From: Flavobacterium wongokense
GTDB taxonomy: Bacteria > Bacteroidota > Bacteroidia > Flavobacteriales > Flavobacteriaceae
Length of the DNA stretch: 64,000 bases
Assembly (NCBI RefSeq): GCF_021608265.1
Contig: NZ_JAKIHP010000008.1
Span: 1-64,000, forward strand
Direction of reading: 5' to 3'
The position numbers were made by a program, and so were the translations under genes. Shown one piece after another: positions 25,988-35,339 of this stretch (its first letter is position 1; every line of letters starts with the position of its first letter). Below the pieces are notes generated by a model. The model searched no databases. It had not been told where the DNA came from and was given only the letters and a program-made list of their open reading frames with translations.

Positions 25988-27727
25988 ATGAAAAAAAATT
26001 ACGCCTCTATTTTGACATTTCTTATTGCAAATCTAAGCATTACTGCTCAAGGTGGTTTTACTAAAATTGTAAACCCTTCAAATCCAATAACAACCTATAT
26101 GTCTCCCGGAATATATAAAGGCGTTTCATGGGTGGATTTTGATAACGATAATGATCTGGACTTATTTGCATCGCCAAATTTTTTGTTTAGAAATGATGGA
26201 AACGAAATGTTTGCCCAGATCACAAACCCTTTTGATTTTGAGCCATTGCAGGCTCCCGGTGGTGCATCTTGGGCAGACATTAATAACGATGGGTTTATGG
26301 ATTGCATTATTTCACAAAATCCAGCGGGAATTTTTTTAGGAAATAGTGGTGGCACTTTTACAAATATTACTTCCCAATATTCCAGCCTAACCGATTATCC
26401 GGCATGGGGTTGCGCTATCGGTAACTGGAACAACGATGCTTTTCCTGATTTTGTTTTTGTGCATGCTGCCGGATTTCATGGCGCAGGCATTGGACCCTTT
26501 CCCTCTAAATTATTTTTAAATACCAGTGCAACAGCAGTAGCCGAACAAATAACAGGTTATCAGCTAACGGATGAAACGCATCCCTACACCGTACCTTATT
26601 GGAGTGATTATGATTTGGATGGCGACATGGATTTATTTGTTGCCAGTGGACCAGGTGGAACTCCAGGACCTGATTTTTGTTATAAAAACATGAAGATTGA
26701 AAACGGTTCAGATACTTTTGAACCTATGACCACCGAGTTGTTCGCTACTCAACTCCAGGATGGACAATGCTATAACTTTATTGATTTTGATAATGACCAG
26801 GATTTAGATTTATGCCTTACAAATTATGGAGGTGCAAGTACAAGATTCTATCGGAATTCGGGTGGCGTCTATACCTTGCAAACTACTCCTTTTACCACTC
26901 AAACCACTAATCTTGCCAATGATTGGGGTGATTTTGACAACGACGGCGACTTGGATGTAATTATTACAAATGATATGTCCAAACCTAAATTTTACAAAAA
27001 CAATGGCAATGGTACTTTTGCCACTGCCATTAGTTTGGGAACAGTAAATAATAGTTCAGGCATCACTAATGGAGATTATGATAATGATGGCGATCTGGAT
27101 TTATTTGTTAGTGGTGTTGACGCAACGCGGGCATTATATAAAAATACCTCTGCAGCAACAGGAAATAATTGGATTACCATAAAGTGTGTCGGGACAACAT
27201 CAAATAAATCTGCACTTGGAACTCTGGTTAAACTAAGGGCTACGATTAATGGCGTCGATACCTGGCAAATGAGGGAGATTACAGCACAGAATTCATTTCA
27301 AAGTCAAAATGATTTAAGGGTTCATTTTGGTTTGGGAAATGCTACGACTATCCAAACTTTATCTATCAAATACCCTTCCGGGATATTGGAAACGTTTTCA
27401 AACGTTGGCATAAACACGTTTTATTCAAATATTGAAAATTCTGGAAATTTGCTGGCTGTTGAATCAAATGAAATACAAAAGCCGTTTAGTATCTATCCAA
27501 ATCCGGCAAAAGGATTTTTAAATATTACTTTTGACGGAAATGTTGAGGAACCACTCAAAGTCAGTCTGATAGATATGAAAGGAAAATTGTTGAAAACCAT
27601 CAATTACCAGATTGAAGGCAATTCAATAAAAATACCGACTGACGAACTTAATATAGGAACCTATCTAATTAAAATAGAAGGGCAGTCATTTAATTACAGT
27701 ACAAAATTTATTAAATCGGATAATTAG
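25988..27727 (+). CDS. FG-GAP/VCBS-repeat secreted protein with ASPIC/UnbV and T9SS sorting domain
   Basis: The 579-residue product has a Sec signal (to about residue 20). Repeated calcium-loop-like motifs mark FG-GAP/VCBS propeller repeats: 'DFDNDNDLDLF', 'DINNDGFMD', 'DYDLDGDMDLF', 'DFDNDQDLDL', 'DFDNDGDLDV', 'DYDNDGDLDLF'. An ASPIC/UnbV-like segment follows (about 400-470, 'VHFGLGNATTIQTLSIKYPSG'). The C-terminus is a T9SS type A sorting domain ('SIYPNPAKGFLNI', 'GTYLIKI'). It is likely exported across the outer membrane and surface-attached. Ligand unknown. Confidence 0.92.
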   Translation: MKKNYASILTFLIANLSITAQGGFTKIVNPSNPITTYMSPGIYKGVSWVDFDNDNDLDLFASPNFLFRNDGNEMFAQITNPFDFEPLQAPGGASWADINNDGFMDCIISQNPAGIFLGNSGGTFTNITSQYSSLTDYPAWGCAIGNWNNDAFPDFVFVHAAGFHGAGIGPFPSKLFLNTSATAVAEQITGYQLTDETHPYTVPYWSDYDLDGDMDLFVASGPGGTPGPDFCYKNMKIENGSDTFEPMTTELFATQLQDGQCYNFIDFDNDQDLDLCLTNYGGASTRFYRNSGGVYTLQTTPFTTQTTNLANDWGDFDNDGDLDVIITNDMSKPKFYKNNGNGTFATAISLGTVNNSSGITNGDYDNDGDLDLFVSGVDATRALYKNTSAATGNNWITIKCVGTTSNKSALGTLVKLRATINGVDTWQMREITAQNSFQSQNDLRVHFGLGNATTIQTLSIKYPSGILETFSNVGINTFYSNIENSGNLLAVESNEIQKPFSIYPNPAKGFLNITFDGNVEEPLKVSLIDMKGKLLKTINYQIEGNSIKIPTDELNIGTYLIKIEGQSFNYSTKFIKSDN

Positions 27728-27759
27728 CCTGTCAATAAAAATAATAGATATTTAATTTT

Positions 27760-28299
27760 ATGAGCAAATATATTTTATTTTTTGTTATGGCTGTAACTAC
27801 TCACAGCTTTAGCCAATCTGTGAAAAACACCTCGTATAAAAATCAGGCTGGTGAACGTGTTTTACGTTTTGAAATGGTAATTCCACTAGATATTAAAAAC
27901 GCATGGCGCCTTTTTTCTGAAGACAATCAACTTCAAAAATGGATTGCTCCAGTATCCCATATTGAGCTAAGGACAGGCGGCTCGATAGTAACCAATTATG
28001 ACTCTTCAAAAAAACTGACAGACGCTACTTCGATTACTATGCCCATCATCAATTTTATAGAAAATGAAATGATTACTCTAAAAGTAAACCTAAATGGGAA
28101 GTTTTCCAAGAATACTAGGGATACTGACAGGAACCTGCAGGAAATTATCCAGTTGAGGAAAATTGATGACAAGCACACGAAAATAATATCATCGATGGTG
28201 GGCTTTGGAGATGGGGAAGATTGGGATAAAACCTATTCCTTCTTTACGAAAGGTAATGAATGGACCTATAACGAATTAATCAGAATCTTTAAAAAATAG
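27760..28299 (+). CDS. SRPBCC (AHSA1-like) protein with signal peptide
   Basis: A 179-residue protein whose N-terminus 'MSKYILFFVMAVTTHSFSQ' looks like a Sec signal. The rest matches the START/Bet v1-like SRPBCC fold, with 'AWRLFSEDNQLQKWIAP' near the start and 'GNEWTYNELIRIF' at the end. Most AHSA1 proteins are cytoplasmic, so export is unusual. It follows the VCBS protein after 32 bases, but its functional link is unknown. Confidence 0.8.
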   Translation: MSKYILFFVMAVTTHSFSQSVKNTSYKNQAGERVLRFEMVIPLDIKNAWRLFSEDNQLQKWIAPVSHIELRTGGSIVTNYDSSKKLTDATSITMPIINFIENEMITLKVNLNGKFSKNTRDTDRNLQEIIQLRKIDDKHTKIISSMVGFGDGEDWDKTYSFFTKGNEWTYNELIRIFKK

Positions 28300-28349
28300 T
28301 TGGACGCTGTAATGCACCAAAACTGAAATTCCAAATAGAAAACAGTAGT

Positions 28350-28739
28350 ATGAAAATAATTTACCAAGTGGAAGATACACTGAATCCTAAAGAATTTAAA
28401 GATATCCTAAACCGAAGCACGCTTGGCGAACGCAGGCCAATTTACAATGACGAACGGATTGAAAAAATGTGCACGTATGCCAATTTAATAGTTACGGCCA
28501 GGCTGGAAGGAAAGCTCATAGGAATTTCAAGGTCATTAACCGACTTCGCTTTTTGTACTTACCTTTCAGATCTTGCTGTTGATAAGGATTTTCAACATAA
28601 AGGCATTGGCAGGAAATTGATTGAATTTACAAAAAACAAAAGTCCTGAAGCGATGCTTATTTTGTTGTCTGCTCCGGCAGCTGTAACATATTATCCAAAA
28701 ATAGGAATGAAACATTTTGAACAATGCTATATTTTATAA
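28350..28739 (+). CDS. GNAT family N-acetyltransferase
   Basis: The 129-residue protein has the GNAT core. It shows 'CTYLSDLAVDKDFQHKGIGRKLI' with the acetyl-CoA-binding Q/R-x-x-G-x-G/A pattern (here 'QHKGIG'), followed by 'MLILLSAPAAVTYYPKIGMKHF'. The substrate cannot be predicted. It is a small stand-alone gene. Confidence 0.88.
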   Translation: MKIIYQVEDTLNPKEFKDILNRSTLGERRPIYNDERIEKMCTYANLIVTARLEGKLIGISRSLTDFAFCTYLSDLAVDKDFQHKGIGRKLIEFTKNKSPEAMLILLSAPAAVTYYPKIGMKHFEQCYIL

Positions 28740-28795
28740 ACGACAAAAGAAGATCAATAATCCTGTCCTGTATTTGCCTAACATAGCTACTTTAC

Positions 28796-29929
28796 TTAAT
28801 ACCTTACGTACTCAATAATCTCCAATCCGTAGCCAATCATACCTACACGTTTGGTTTGGGTAGTATTCGAAATCAGTCGTATTTTGGAAATGTCAATATC
28901 GTGCAGGATTTGGGCTCCAATACCAAAATCCTTAACATCCATCTTGATTTGCGGCACTTTATGAATGCCTTCAGCCTGTAAATGTTTCAATTCGGTTAAG
29001 CGGTTCAGCAAATCGGAGGAATCTACTTCCTGATTGATAAAAAGAACGGCACCTTTTTCTTCCTTAATGATGCGGTTGAAAACATCATCCAGTTTTTTAT
29101 CCATTGCCATGGCTAAAGTATTCAGGATATCATTATTGGCCTGGGTTGAATTAATCCGGGTCAGCACTGGGTCTCCTAAATTCCAGCTTCCTTTGGTCAA
29201 TGCCAAATGGACTTGTTTGTTGGTAGTTTGTTGGTATGCACGCAAACGAAAAGTCCCAAAACGGGTTTCTATTTCAAAATCATCTTTTTTCACAATAAGG
29301 CTGTCGTGCTGCATTCTGTAGGCTACCAAATCTTCAATTGAAACCAATTTCAAATCAAATTTTTTGGCCACTTTTACCAATTCAGGCAAACGCGCCATAG
29401 AACCATCTTCATTCATAATTTCTACAATTACACCTGCAGGTTTAAAACCGGCTAATCGGGCAAAATCAATTGCAGCTTCGGTATGTCCTGTTCTACGCAA
29501 TACGCCGCCTTGTTTTGCAATCAGTGGGAAAATATGTCCAGGTCTAGCCAAATCGTAAGGTTTCGTATCTTCATTCATTAAGGCCAATATCGTTTTCGCA
29601 CGGTCTGATGCTGATATTCCTGTTGTAACACCATTTCCTTTCAAATCAACAGAAACCGTAAAGGCAGTTTCCATGTGGTCGGTGTTGTTCTTTACCATGG
29701 AATGCAGTTCCAATTCCACACAACGCTTCTCCGTCAATGGCGCACAGATTAATCCTTTACCGTGCGTAGCCATGAAGTTAATCATTTCCGGGGTTACCTT
29801 TTCGGCTGCAGCCAAAAAATCACCCTCATTTTCACGGTCTTCATCATCTACTACAATGATGATTTTGCCTTGGCGAATGTCTTCGATGGCTTCCTCTATG
29901 GTATTGAGATGTATTTTCATTGTACTCAT
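28796..29929 (-). CDS. ribB: 3,4-dihydroxy-2-butanone 4-phosphate synthase with degenerate GTP cyclohydrolase II domain
   Basis: This protein has about 377 residues. The N-terminal RibB domain is intact: 'VVDDEDRENEGDF' near 20, 'HGKGLICAPLT', 'RPGHIFPLIAKQGGVLRRTGHTEA'. It makes the four-carbon riboflavin precursor from ribulose 5-phosphate. The C-terminal RibA-like domain (about 200-377) has lost the zinc-ligand cysteines: where C-x10-C-x-C is expected it reads 'TRINSTQANNDILNTL'. 'DFGIGAQILHDI' and 'VGMIGYGLEI' remain. GTP cyclohydrolase activity is therefore unlikely, and a separate RibA should exist elsewhere. I chose the ATG at 29929, two bases after the upstream stop; 29938 and 29920 are alternatives. 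Confidence 0.92.
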   Translation of the reverse strand: MSTMKIHLNTIEEAIEDIRQGKIIIVVDDEDRENEGDFLAAAEKVTPEMINFMATHGKGLICAPLTEKRCVELELHSMVKNNTDHMETAFTVSVDLKGNGVTTGISASDRAKTILALMNEDTKPYDLARPGHIFPLIAKQGGVLRRTGHTEAAIDFARLAGFKPAGVIVEIMNEDGSMARLPELVKVAKKFDLKLVSIEDLVAYRMQHDSLIVKKDDFEIETRFGTFRLRAYQQTTNKQVHLALTKGSWNLGDPVLTRINSTQANNDILNTLAMAMDKKLDDVFNRIIKEEKGAVLFINQEVDSSDLLNRLTELKHLQAEGIHKVPQIKMDVKDFGIGAQILHDIDISKIRLISNTTQTKRVGMIGYGLEIIEYVRY

Positions 29930-29930
29930 T

Positions 29931-31787
29931 TTATGCATGGGATTCGAATTGGATTTCCTTTAAATAACTTCTGTTATATAAATAGAAAAGTGGATAAAAT
30001 GGAAAAGCTGCAAGTAATACAGTGATGGTATTTAAATCAGCTTTTCCGATAGAATGTAATATCGTTTGTGCTTTGTATAATGCAAAATAGAAAACAAGAG
30101 CAATGCCAATGGCAACAATCATCATAACTGTGTTATCTAACTGGCCGGTTAGGGCAAGAAGTAATAACAGCACATAGCCAATAAAGGCAAACAGGCTGAA
30201 TTTATGGTGTTGTTGTGCAATGGTTTTTATTTCGGCAGCATCTATTTTTTGTTTTTTCGGGGCTGTTTTTTTAGGTGTCTTTGATGCTTTTTTCTCAAGC
30301 GTTTTTACTTCATCCTTTAAGTCAAAGCTACCCGTTGTTGGAACAGATTCGGTTGCCAGTTCTTCCTCTTCTTTTGGAAAGAAACGAGTGAAGATATTGG
30401 TAAACCAACTAAAATCAAAGGTAAATCCTTTATCATCGGTGGCTTTCTTGGTGAGTATGATTGCCAAGGGTGCCAATACAAATGACGACATCCAACAGCC
30501 CAGGAATGGTGTGATTTCGTCCTGTTGTGCTACTTTTTTCCCGAACGTATTGATGAAATGGAAAATGATGAAAATCAATATCGCAAATACGATAGGAAGT
30601 CCCAAACCTCCTTTTCGGATAATGGCTCCCAAAGGCGCCCCGATAAAGAACATAAGCAAACAGGAAAAAGCAATCACAAACTTGTCGTAAAGCGCAATCC
30701 AGTGTTGGCTGATGTTCTTTTCCTTGTCTTCGAGTTCAAATTTCGAACTGTCGAGAGAAAAATTAACAGCATCAATATTACCACTTGCTACACGAAGTAT
30801 CTGCATTTTATCGCTATCTGAAAAACCTTGTAACAGGTTAGAGGCATTAAGCGTATTTGGACTTACTGTTGCCGGATTGACCGTTGGCGAAATTGAAGAA
30901 CGCAATGTCAGGTTATCAGCCATGGAAACGATGTCCTTGTTGTAATTTTTTTGTAAGGAATCCAGCGTGTACGAAAGTTCACCAACGGTAAGCATCGTAT
31001 TGGTATTGGTAATCTGCGCTTCATCCATGTTGGCACTGTTCAATTTGGATAAATCAATATTGATGACATATCGCTTGAACTCACTTTTGGCAAACGGAAC
31101 CTTGTTTCGGTCTTCGAATTTTTTTGGAGTGATATCCTCGTAATAATTACCATCTTTCAGGACCAGCTTCAGGATATTGGAGCTTTCGCTGCTGATCAGT
31201 TCTCCTTTTTTAGCTTTGATTACGGTATTGGCACCAGCTCCCTGGGTTGATAATTGGTGAATGGTAACACCGCTAAGGTATTTGCCGTTTTCTCCCGATT
31301 TTTTTTCAACCTTGATATTGTAGCTTCCAACCTGGCTAAACTGCCCTTCGGCGATTGCCATGGCAGGTTTTACCTGAGCTATGTTTCTCCGAAAGTTGAC
31401 AAACTTATATTCGGCATACGGAATGACATTGTTGGCAAATGCAAAAGCAACCAAGCTCAGCAGAACAATAAAATAGATTTGGCTGCGCATCGCCCGCTGC
31501 AATGATATTCCTGAAGATTTCATTGCGGCAAACTCGTAGTTTTCCGCAAAACTTCCGAAAGTCATGATGGATGCCAATAAAACGGATAATGGTAAAACAA
31601 GCGGAATAATGCTTGGCATTTTGAAAAGTAAAAACTTAACGATCATTAAGACATCTAAGTCTTTACCGGCTAATTCAGAAATGAAGAGCCATACAACCTG
31701 AAGTACGAATATGAAAAACAGAATTACAAATACCGTAGCAAATGTAATAAGGAAGGATTTTAATAAGTACTTGTCAAGTATTTTCAC
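29931..31787 (-). CDS. LptF/LptG-family permease (YjgP/YjgQ), extended
   Basis: The 618-residue product starts with the LptF/G pattern: 'MKILDKYLLKSFLITF', several membrane helices, and 'VLLASIMTFGSFAENYEFAAMKSSG'. A periplasmic beta-jellyroll segment is followed by more helices ('APLGAIIRKGGLGLPIVFAILIFIIFHF'). It belongs to the lipopolysaccharide transport permeases. Family members are about 360 residues. The extra length is a Lys/Ala-rich cytoplasmic linker (about 470-530) and two or three further C-terminal membrane helices. It lies between lolA and ribB on the same strand. Confidence 0.9.
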   Translation of the reverse strand: MKILDKYLLKSFLITFATVFVILFFIFVLQVVWLFISELAGKDLDVLMIVKFLLFKMPSIIPLVLPLSVLLASIMTFGSFAENYEFAAMKSSGISLQRAMRSQIYFIVLLSLVAFAFANNVIPYAEYKFVNFRRNIAQVKPAMAIAEGQFSQVGSYNIKVEKKSGENGKYLSGVTIHQLSTQGAGANTVIKAKKGELISSESSNILKLVLKDGNYYEDITPKKFEDRNKVPFAKSEFKRYVINIDLSKLNSANMDEAQITNTNTMLTVGELSYTLDSLQKNYNKDIVSMADNLTLRSSISPTVNPATVSPNTLNASNLLQGFSDSDKMQILRVASGNIDAVNFSLDSSKFELEDKEKNISQHWIALYDKFVIAFSCLLMFFIGAPLGAIIRKGGLGLPIVFAILIFIIFHFINTFGKKVAQQDEITPFLGCWMSSFVLAPLAIILTKKATDDKGFTFDFSWFTNIFTRFFPKEEEELATESVPTTGSFDLKDEVKTLEKKASKTPKKTAPKKQKIDAAEIKTIAQQHHKFSLFAFIGYVLLLLLALTGQLDNTVMMIVAIGIALVFYFALYKAQTILHSIGKADLNTITVLLAAFPFYPLFYLYNRSYLKEIQFESHA

Positions 31788-31793
31788 CCGGGA

Positions 31794-32435
31794 TTAATCT
31801 AGTTTATTGATGTAGTAATTTGGATATTTACTAGCTACAAAGGTAAACTGATTTTTTGATAATGGCTGATTGGTTTTAAAAGAATTAACAGTTAACGTAG
31901 TTCTGGTTCCGTTTTTCCCCATTTCAATAACATTGTAGATGTTTTTGGTTTGGGAATCGATGCCTAATAAAATCTCTTTTCGCTGATCTTTGGCATTGGT
32001 TGGAATCAGTTTGATGTACTGTATTTTTCGACCTTTTACGTCTTGTAGGATGTCCCAGCTAAATTTATAGCCGCTGTTAAAGAAAGTCAGCATTTTAGAA
32101 GGGGTAATCGCTTTTTCATCATTGTCACTCAAGCTTGAAACTGTAACTTCTTCATCTTCCGGGACAATGGTATAGCTTTTTTTGCCATCAAATATTTTGG
32201 TAACACCCATAAAATTCAGCACATATTTGTTGCCCTGGATAATTACATTTCCTTTACTTTCCTTATTGATGTTTTCCTTGTTGTTGGTAAGGGTATATTT
32301 GAAATCAATGGTAATATTATTGTACGACTTGATTTTAGCCGTTACCTGATCTAATAAGTCTTTTGCTTTTTTATCTTGCGCATTAGCAGTAATGGTTACT
32401 AAAAATAAGATAGCAATCGAAAGTATTTTGTTCAT
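31794..32435 (-). CDS. lolA: LolA-like outer-membrane lipoprotein carrier
   Basis: A protein of about 213 residues from the ATG at 32435, just past the ftsK stop. It has a signal peptide ending 'TANAQ' and then a LolA/LolB-like half-barrel ('KAKDLLDQVTAKIKSYNNITIDFKYTL', 'GNVIIQGNKYVLNFMGVTKIFDGKKSYT', 'PSKMLTFF'). It should carry lipoproteins through the periplasm. The gene order ftsK-lolA-lptF/G supports an envelope-biogenesis operon. Confidence 0.9.
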   Translation of the reverse strand: MNKILSIAILFLVTITANAQDKKAKDLLDQVTAKIKSYNNITIDFKYTLTNNKENINKESKGNVIIQGNKYVLNFMGVTKIFDGKKSYTIVPEDEEVTVSSLSDNDEKAITPSKMLTFFNSGYKFSWDILQDVKGRKIQYIKLIPTNAKDQRKEILLGIDSQTKNIYNVIEMGKNGTRTTLTVNSFKTNQPLSKNQFTFVASKYPNYYINKLD

Positions 32436-32436
32436 T

Positions 32437-34911
32437 TTATGCATTGTTTTGTTCATTCGTAAAAAATTGATCTAATGAAGCCAGGTCGGGAATGTTTACA
32501 CTTCTGGCTTTGCTTCCTTCAAACGGGCCTACAATTCCGGCTGCCTCCAATTGGTCAATCAATCTTCCGGCGCGGTTATAGCCAAGTTTCAGCTTCCTTT
32601 GCAATAATGATGCCGAACCTTGCTGGGCTGTCACAATTATCTCGGCTGCTTCCCTAAACATACTGTCTCTTTCGGAAATATCAAACTCAAGGTTAGGGCC
32701 GCTTCCCTCTTCTCCAACATATTCCGGTAAAAGATAAGCGCTTGCATAGGCTTTTTGCCCACCAATATAATCTACAATTCTTTCTACTTCAGGCGTGTCT
32801 ACAAAAGCACATTGTACACGAACCAAATCATTTCCGTTGGAATACAATAAATCCCCACGTCCAATCAACTGGTCTGCACCCTGTGTATCCAAAATGGTTC
32901 TTGAGTCAATTTTGGAAGTAACCCTGAACGCAATACGTGCCGGGAAATTCGCCTTGATGATACCCGTAATAACATTCACCGATGGCCTTTGGGTAGCAAT
33001 AATCAAATGGATTCCAATGGCACGGGCTAGCTGAGCCAGACGCGCAATCGGAGTTTCCACTTCCTTTCCTGCGGTCATAATCAAATCGGCAAACTCATCG
33101 ACAACCAAAACTATATAAGGTAAAAATCGGTGTCCGTTTTCCGGATTTAATTTTCTTGCTTTGAATTTTTCATTATATTCCTTAATATTCCTCACCATTG
33201 CATCCTTTAATAAGGAATAACGATTATCCATTTCTACGCAAAGCGAATTGAGCGTGTTGATTACTTTGGTATTGTCGGTAATGATTGCATCTTCCACATC
33301 CGGAAGTTTTGCCAGGTAATGACGTTCAATCTTATTGAAAAGCGTAAGTTCCACTTTCTTTGGATCTACCAAAACAAACTTAACTTCCGCCGGATGTTTT
33401 TTGTATAAAAGCGAAGTTAGGACGGCATTCAATCCAACTGATTTTCCCTGTCCTGTTGCTCCGGCCATTAAAAGGTGGGGCATTTTTGCCAAATCGACCA
33501 CAAAGGTTTCATTCGAGATGGTTTTCCCTAAAGCAATTGGCAGTTCCATTTCAGCTTCCTGGAATCTTGCCGAAGCGATGACCGTTTTCATTGGAACCAT
33601 TGTTGGGTTCTTGTTTGGAACCTCAATACCAATAGTACCTTTTCCCGGAATTGGCGCAATGATACGGATTCCTAAAGCTGCCAGTGAAAGTGCAATATCG
33701 TCTTCAAGGCTTTTGATTTTTGAAATACGGATTCCTGCTTCGGGAACAATTTCATAAAGCGTTACCGATGGACCAACGGTCGCTTTAATTTGGGCGATAT
33801 CAATCTTGTAGTTTTTCAATGTTTCTACAATCCTGTTTTTGTTTTCCTCAAGCTCTTCCTGATTGATGGTAATACCAACAGAAGTATATTCCTTTAATAA
33901 ATCAATGGTTGGGAATTTGTAGTTGGATAATTCCAATGTAGGGTCGAATTCACCAAAATCCGCTACCAATTTTGCTGCAAGGTTTTCTTCGATAATGTCT
34001 TCATCCTGAGCCTGCTCTATGACAAATGCCTCGTCATTGGTTTCAATAATATGTTTTACAGGTTCTGCGATGGGTTCGGGAGTCGGTTCAACCGTTTTTA
34101 AGGTAGGCTCCATATTGATTTCGGAAGCACTCGAAATAGTTGGTTTTAAAGCATCCTTATTGATTTCAAACTGGGAAGGCTTTAAAGTTGGTTCTTCCAA
34201 TTCCTCTTCTTCGCCTTCTTCCTTTACAGCAAATTCCTCAAGGTTATAATCGGTTCCTTTGTCGGCAGTAGCCAACGAATCGATATCCTCCTTGATGTCC
34301 TGATGTTTCTTTTCGAAGAAGGTCTTAATGGCATCGGGAGATATCTTTATTTTGAATATCAGATAGATTACAATTGCAAAGACAATTCCAAGCAGCGTTC
34401 CGATTTTGCCAATATAATCCTGGATGAACTGATTCATTTCATAACCAACGGTTCCTCCTAATTCAGGAAGGGAAGTAGCAAAAAAACCAAAGGTTATCGA
34501 TAAAACGATAATGGCAAACAAATCCCAAAACCAGGTATTCTTGAGTTTTTTAACCGGCAGGTCCAACAGTAAAAAGGCACCGCTCAAAAAGAACAATTTG
34601 ACAAAAAGGAAAGAGGCAATTCCGAAACCGCGGTAAATGAATAAATCGGAAATGTAAGCTCCAAATTTGCCCAGCCAGTTTTCTACAGGGACATTCCTGT
34701 CGGTAATCGCATCAACAGCACTTTGGTCGGCCTGGCCATAGCCAACGCCATTTCCGGAAACAAAAAAGGAAATGAAGGATACCAAAAAAGCAATGGAAAG
34801 CAACACTAAAAGAAACCCAAACAGCATTCGGTATTGCTTTTTGGTCTTTAAAATTTTAATCTCCGATTGTGGATCTTTTTCCTTAGTTTCTTTCTTTACT
34901 GTTTTTGCCAT
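32437..34911 (-). CDS. ftsK: DNA translocase FtsK/SpoIIIE
   Basis: The 824-residue protein has N-terminal membrane helices (about 25-190) and an acidic linker (about 210-330). The motor domain shows Walker A 'GATGQGKSVGLNAVL', Walker B 'LVVDEFADL', 'ARAIGIHLIIATQRPSVNVITG' and 'GRGDLLY'. A gamma winged-helix follows at the C-terminus ('SLLQRKLKLGYNRAGRLIDQLEAAGIVG'). It pumps chromosomal DNA and helps resolve dimers at division. It is the first gene of the minus-strand block ftsK-lolA-lptF/G-ribB. Confidence 0.97.
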   Translation of the reverse strand: MAKTVKKETKEKDPQSEIKILKTKKQYRMLFGFLLVLLSIAFLVSFISFFVSGNGVGYGQADQSAVDAITDRNVPVENWLGKFGAYISDLFIYRGFGIASFLFVKLFFLSGAFLLLDLPVKKLKNTWFWDLFAIIVLSITFGFFATSLPELGGTVGYEMNQFIQDYIGKIGTLLGIVFAIVIYLIFKIKISPDAIKTFFEKKHQDIKEDIDSLATADKGTDYNLEEFAVKEEGEEEELEEPTLKPSQFEINKDALKPTISSASEINMEPTLKTVEPTPEPIAEPVKHIIETNDEAFVIEQAQDEDIIEENLAAKLVADFGEFDPTLELSNYKFPTIDLLKEYTSVGITINQEELEENKNRIVETLKNYKIDIAQIKATVGPSVTLYEIVPEAGIRISKIKSLEDDIALSLAALGIRIIAPIPGKGTIGIEVPNKNPTMVPMKTVIASARFQEAEMELPIALGKTISNETFVVDLAKMPHLLMAGATGQGKSVGLNAVLTSLLYKKHPAEVKFVLVDPKKVELTLFNKIERHYLAKLPDVEDAIITDNTKVINTLNSLCVEMDNRYSLLKDAMVRNIKEYNEKFKARKLNPENGHRFLPYIVLVVDEFADLIMTAGKEVETPIARLAQLARAIGIHLIIATQRPSVNVITGIIKANFPARIAFRVTSKIDSRTILDTQGADQLIGRGDLLYSNGNDLVRVQCAFVDTPEVERIVDYIGGQKAYASAYLLPEYVGEEGSGPNLEFDISERDSMFREAAEIIVTAQQGSASLLQRKLKLGYNRAGRLIDQLEAAGIVGPFEGSKARSVNIPDLASLDQFFTNEQNNA

Positions 34912-34954
34912 TGGTGATTTATAACGCTATAAAAATAGAAATTTAATCGAATGA

Positions 34955-35329
34955 TTAAAGAAATTTAGGAACATAAATTAATAATCCGACCGCAATGGCA
35001 GCCATAGCAGCAAACATAACGGCACCAGCGGCAATATCCTTGATGAAGCCAATTCTGCTGTGGAATTCAGGATGGATGAAATCGGCAATTTTTTCAACGG
35101 CGGTATTTAAAGCTTCGATGCTCAATACCAAACCAAAGGCCAAAATCTGCATCATCCATTCTTCCCTTGAGATATGGAAATAGAATCCGGCAATGATCAT
35201 TATCATAGCCAAAGAGGACTGAACCATCACGCTGTGCTCAGTAGTTATCAGTTTGATGGCACCTTTTACCGCAAAGCCAACGCTTTTCATACGGCCCTTA
35301 ATAAAGGAGTTGTCTTTTTCGAATTCCAT
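34955..35329 (-). CDS. dgkA: diacylglycerol kinase family protein
   Basis: A small 124-residue integral-membrane protein with three helices and the DgkA signature 'EALNTAVEKIADFIHP'. An N-terminal amphipathic stretch, 'KGRMKSVGFAVKGAIKL', precedes it. The family phosphorylates diacylglycerol or undecaprenol at the inner membrane; which substrate applies here cannot be told. It lies 10 bases after tpx in the same direction. Confidence 0.93.
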   Translation of the reverse strand: MEFEKDNSFIKGRMKSVGFAVKGAIKLITTEHSVMVQSSLAMIMIIAGFYFHISREEWMMQILAFGLVLSIEALNTAVEKIADFIHPEFHSRIGFIKDIAAGAVMFAAMAAIAVGLLIYVPKFL

Positions 35330-35339
35330 ATTTAATGTA

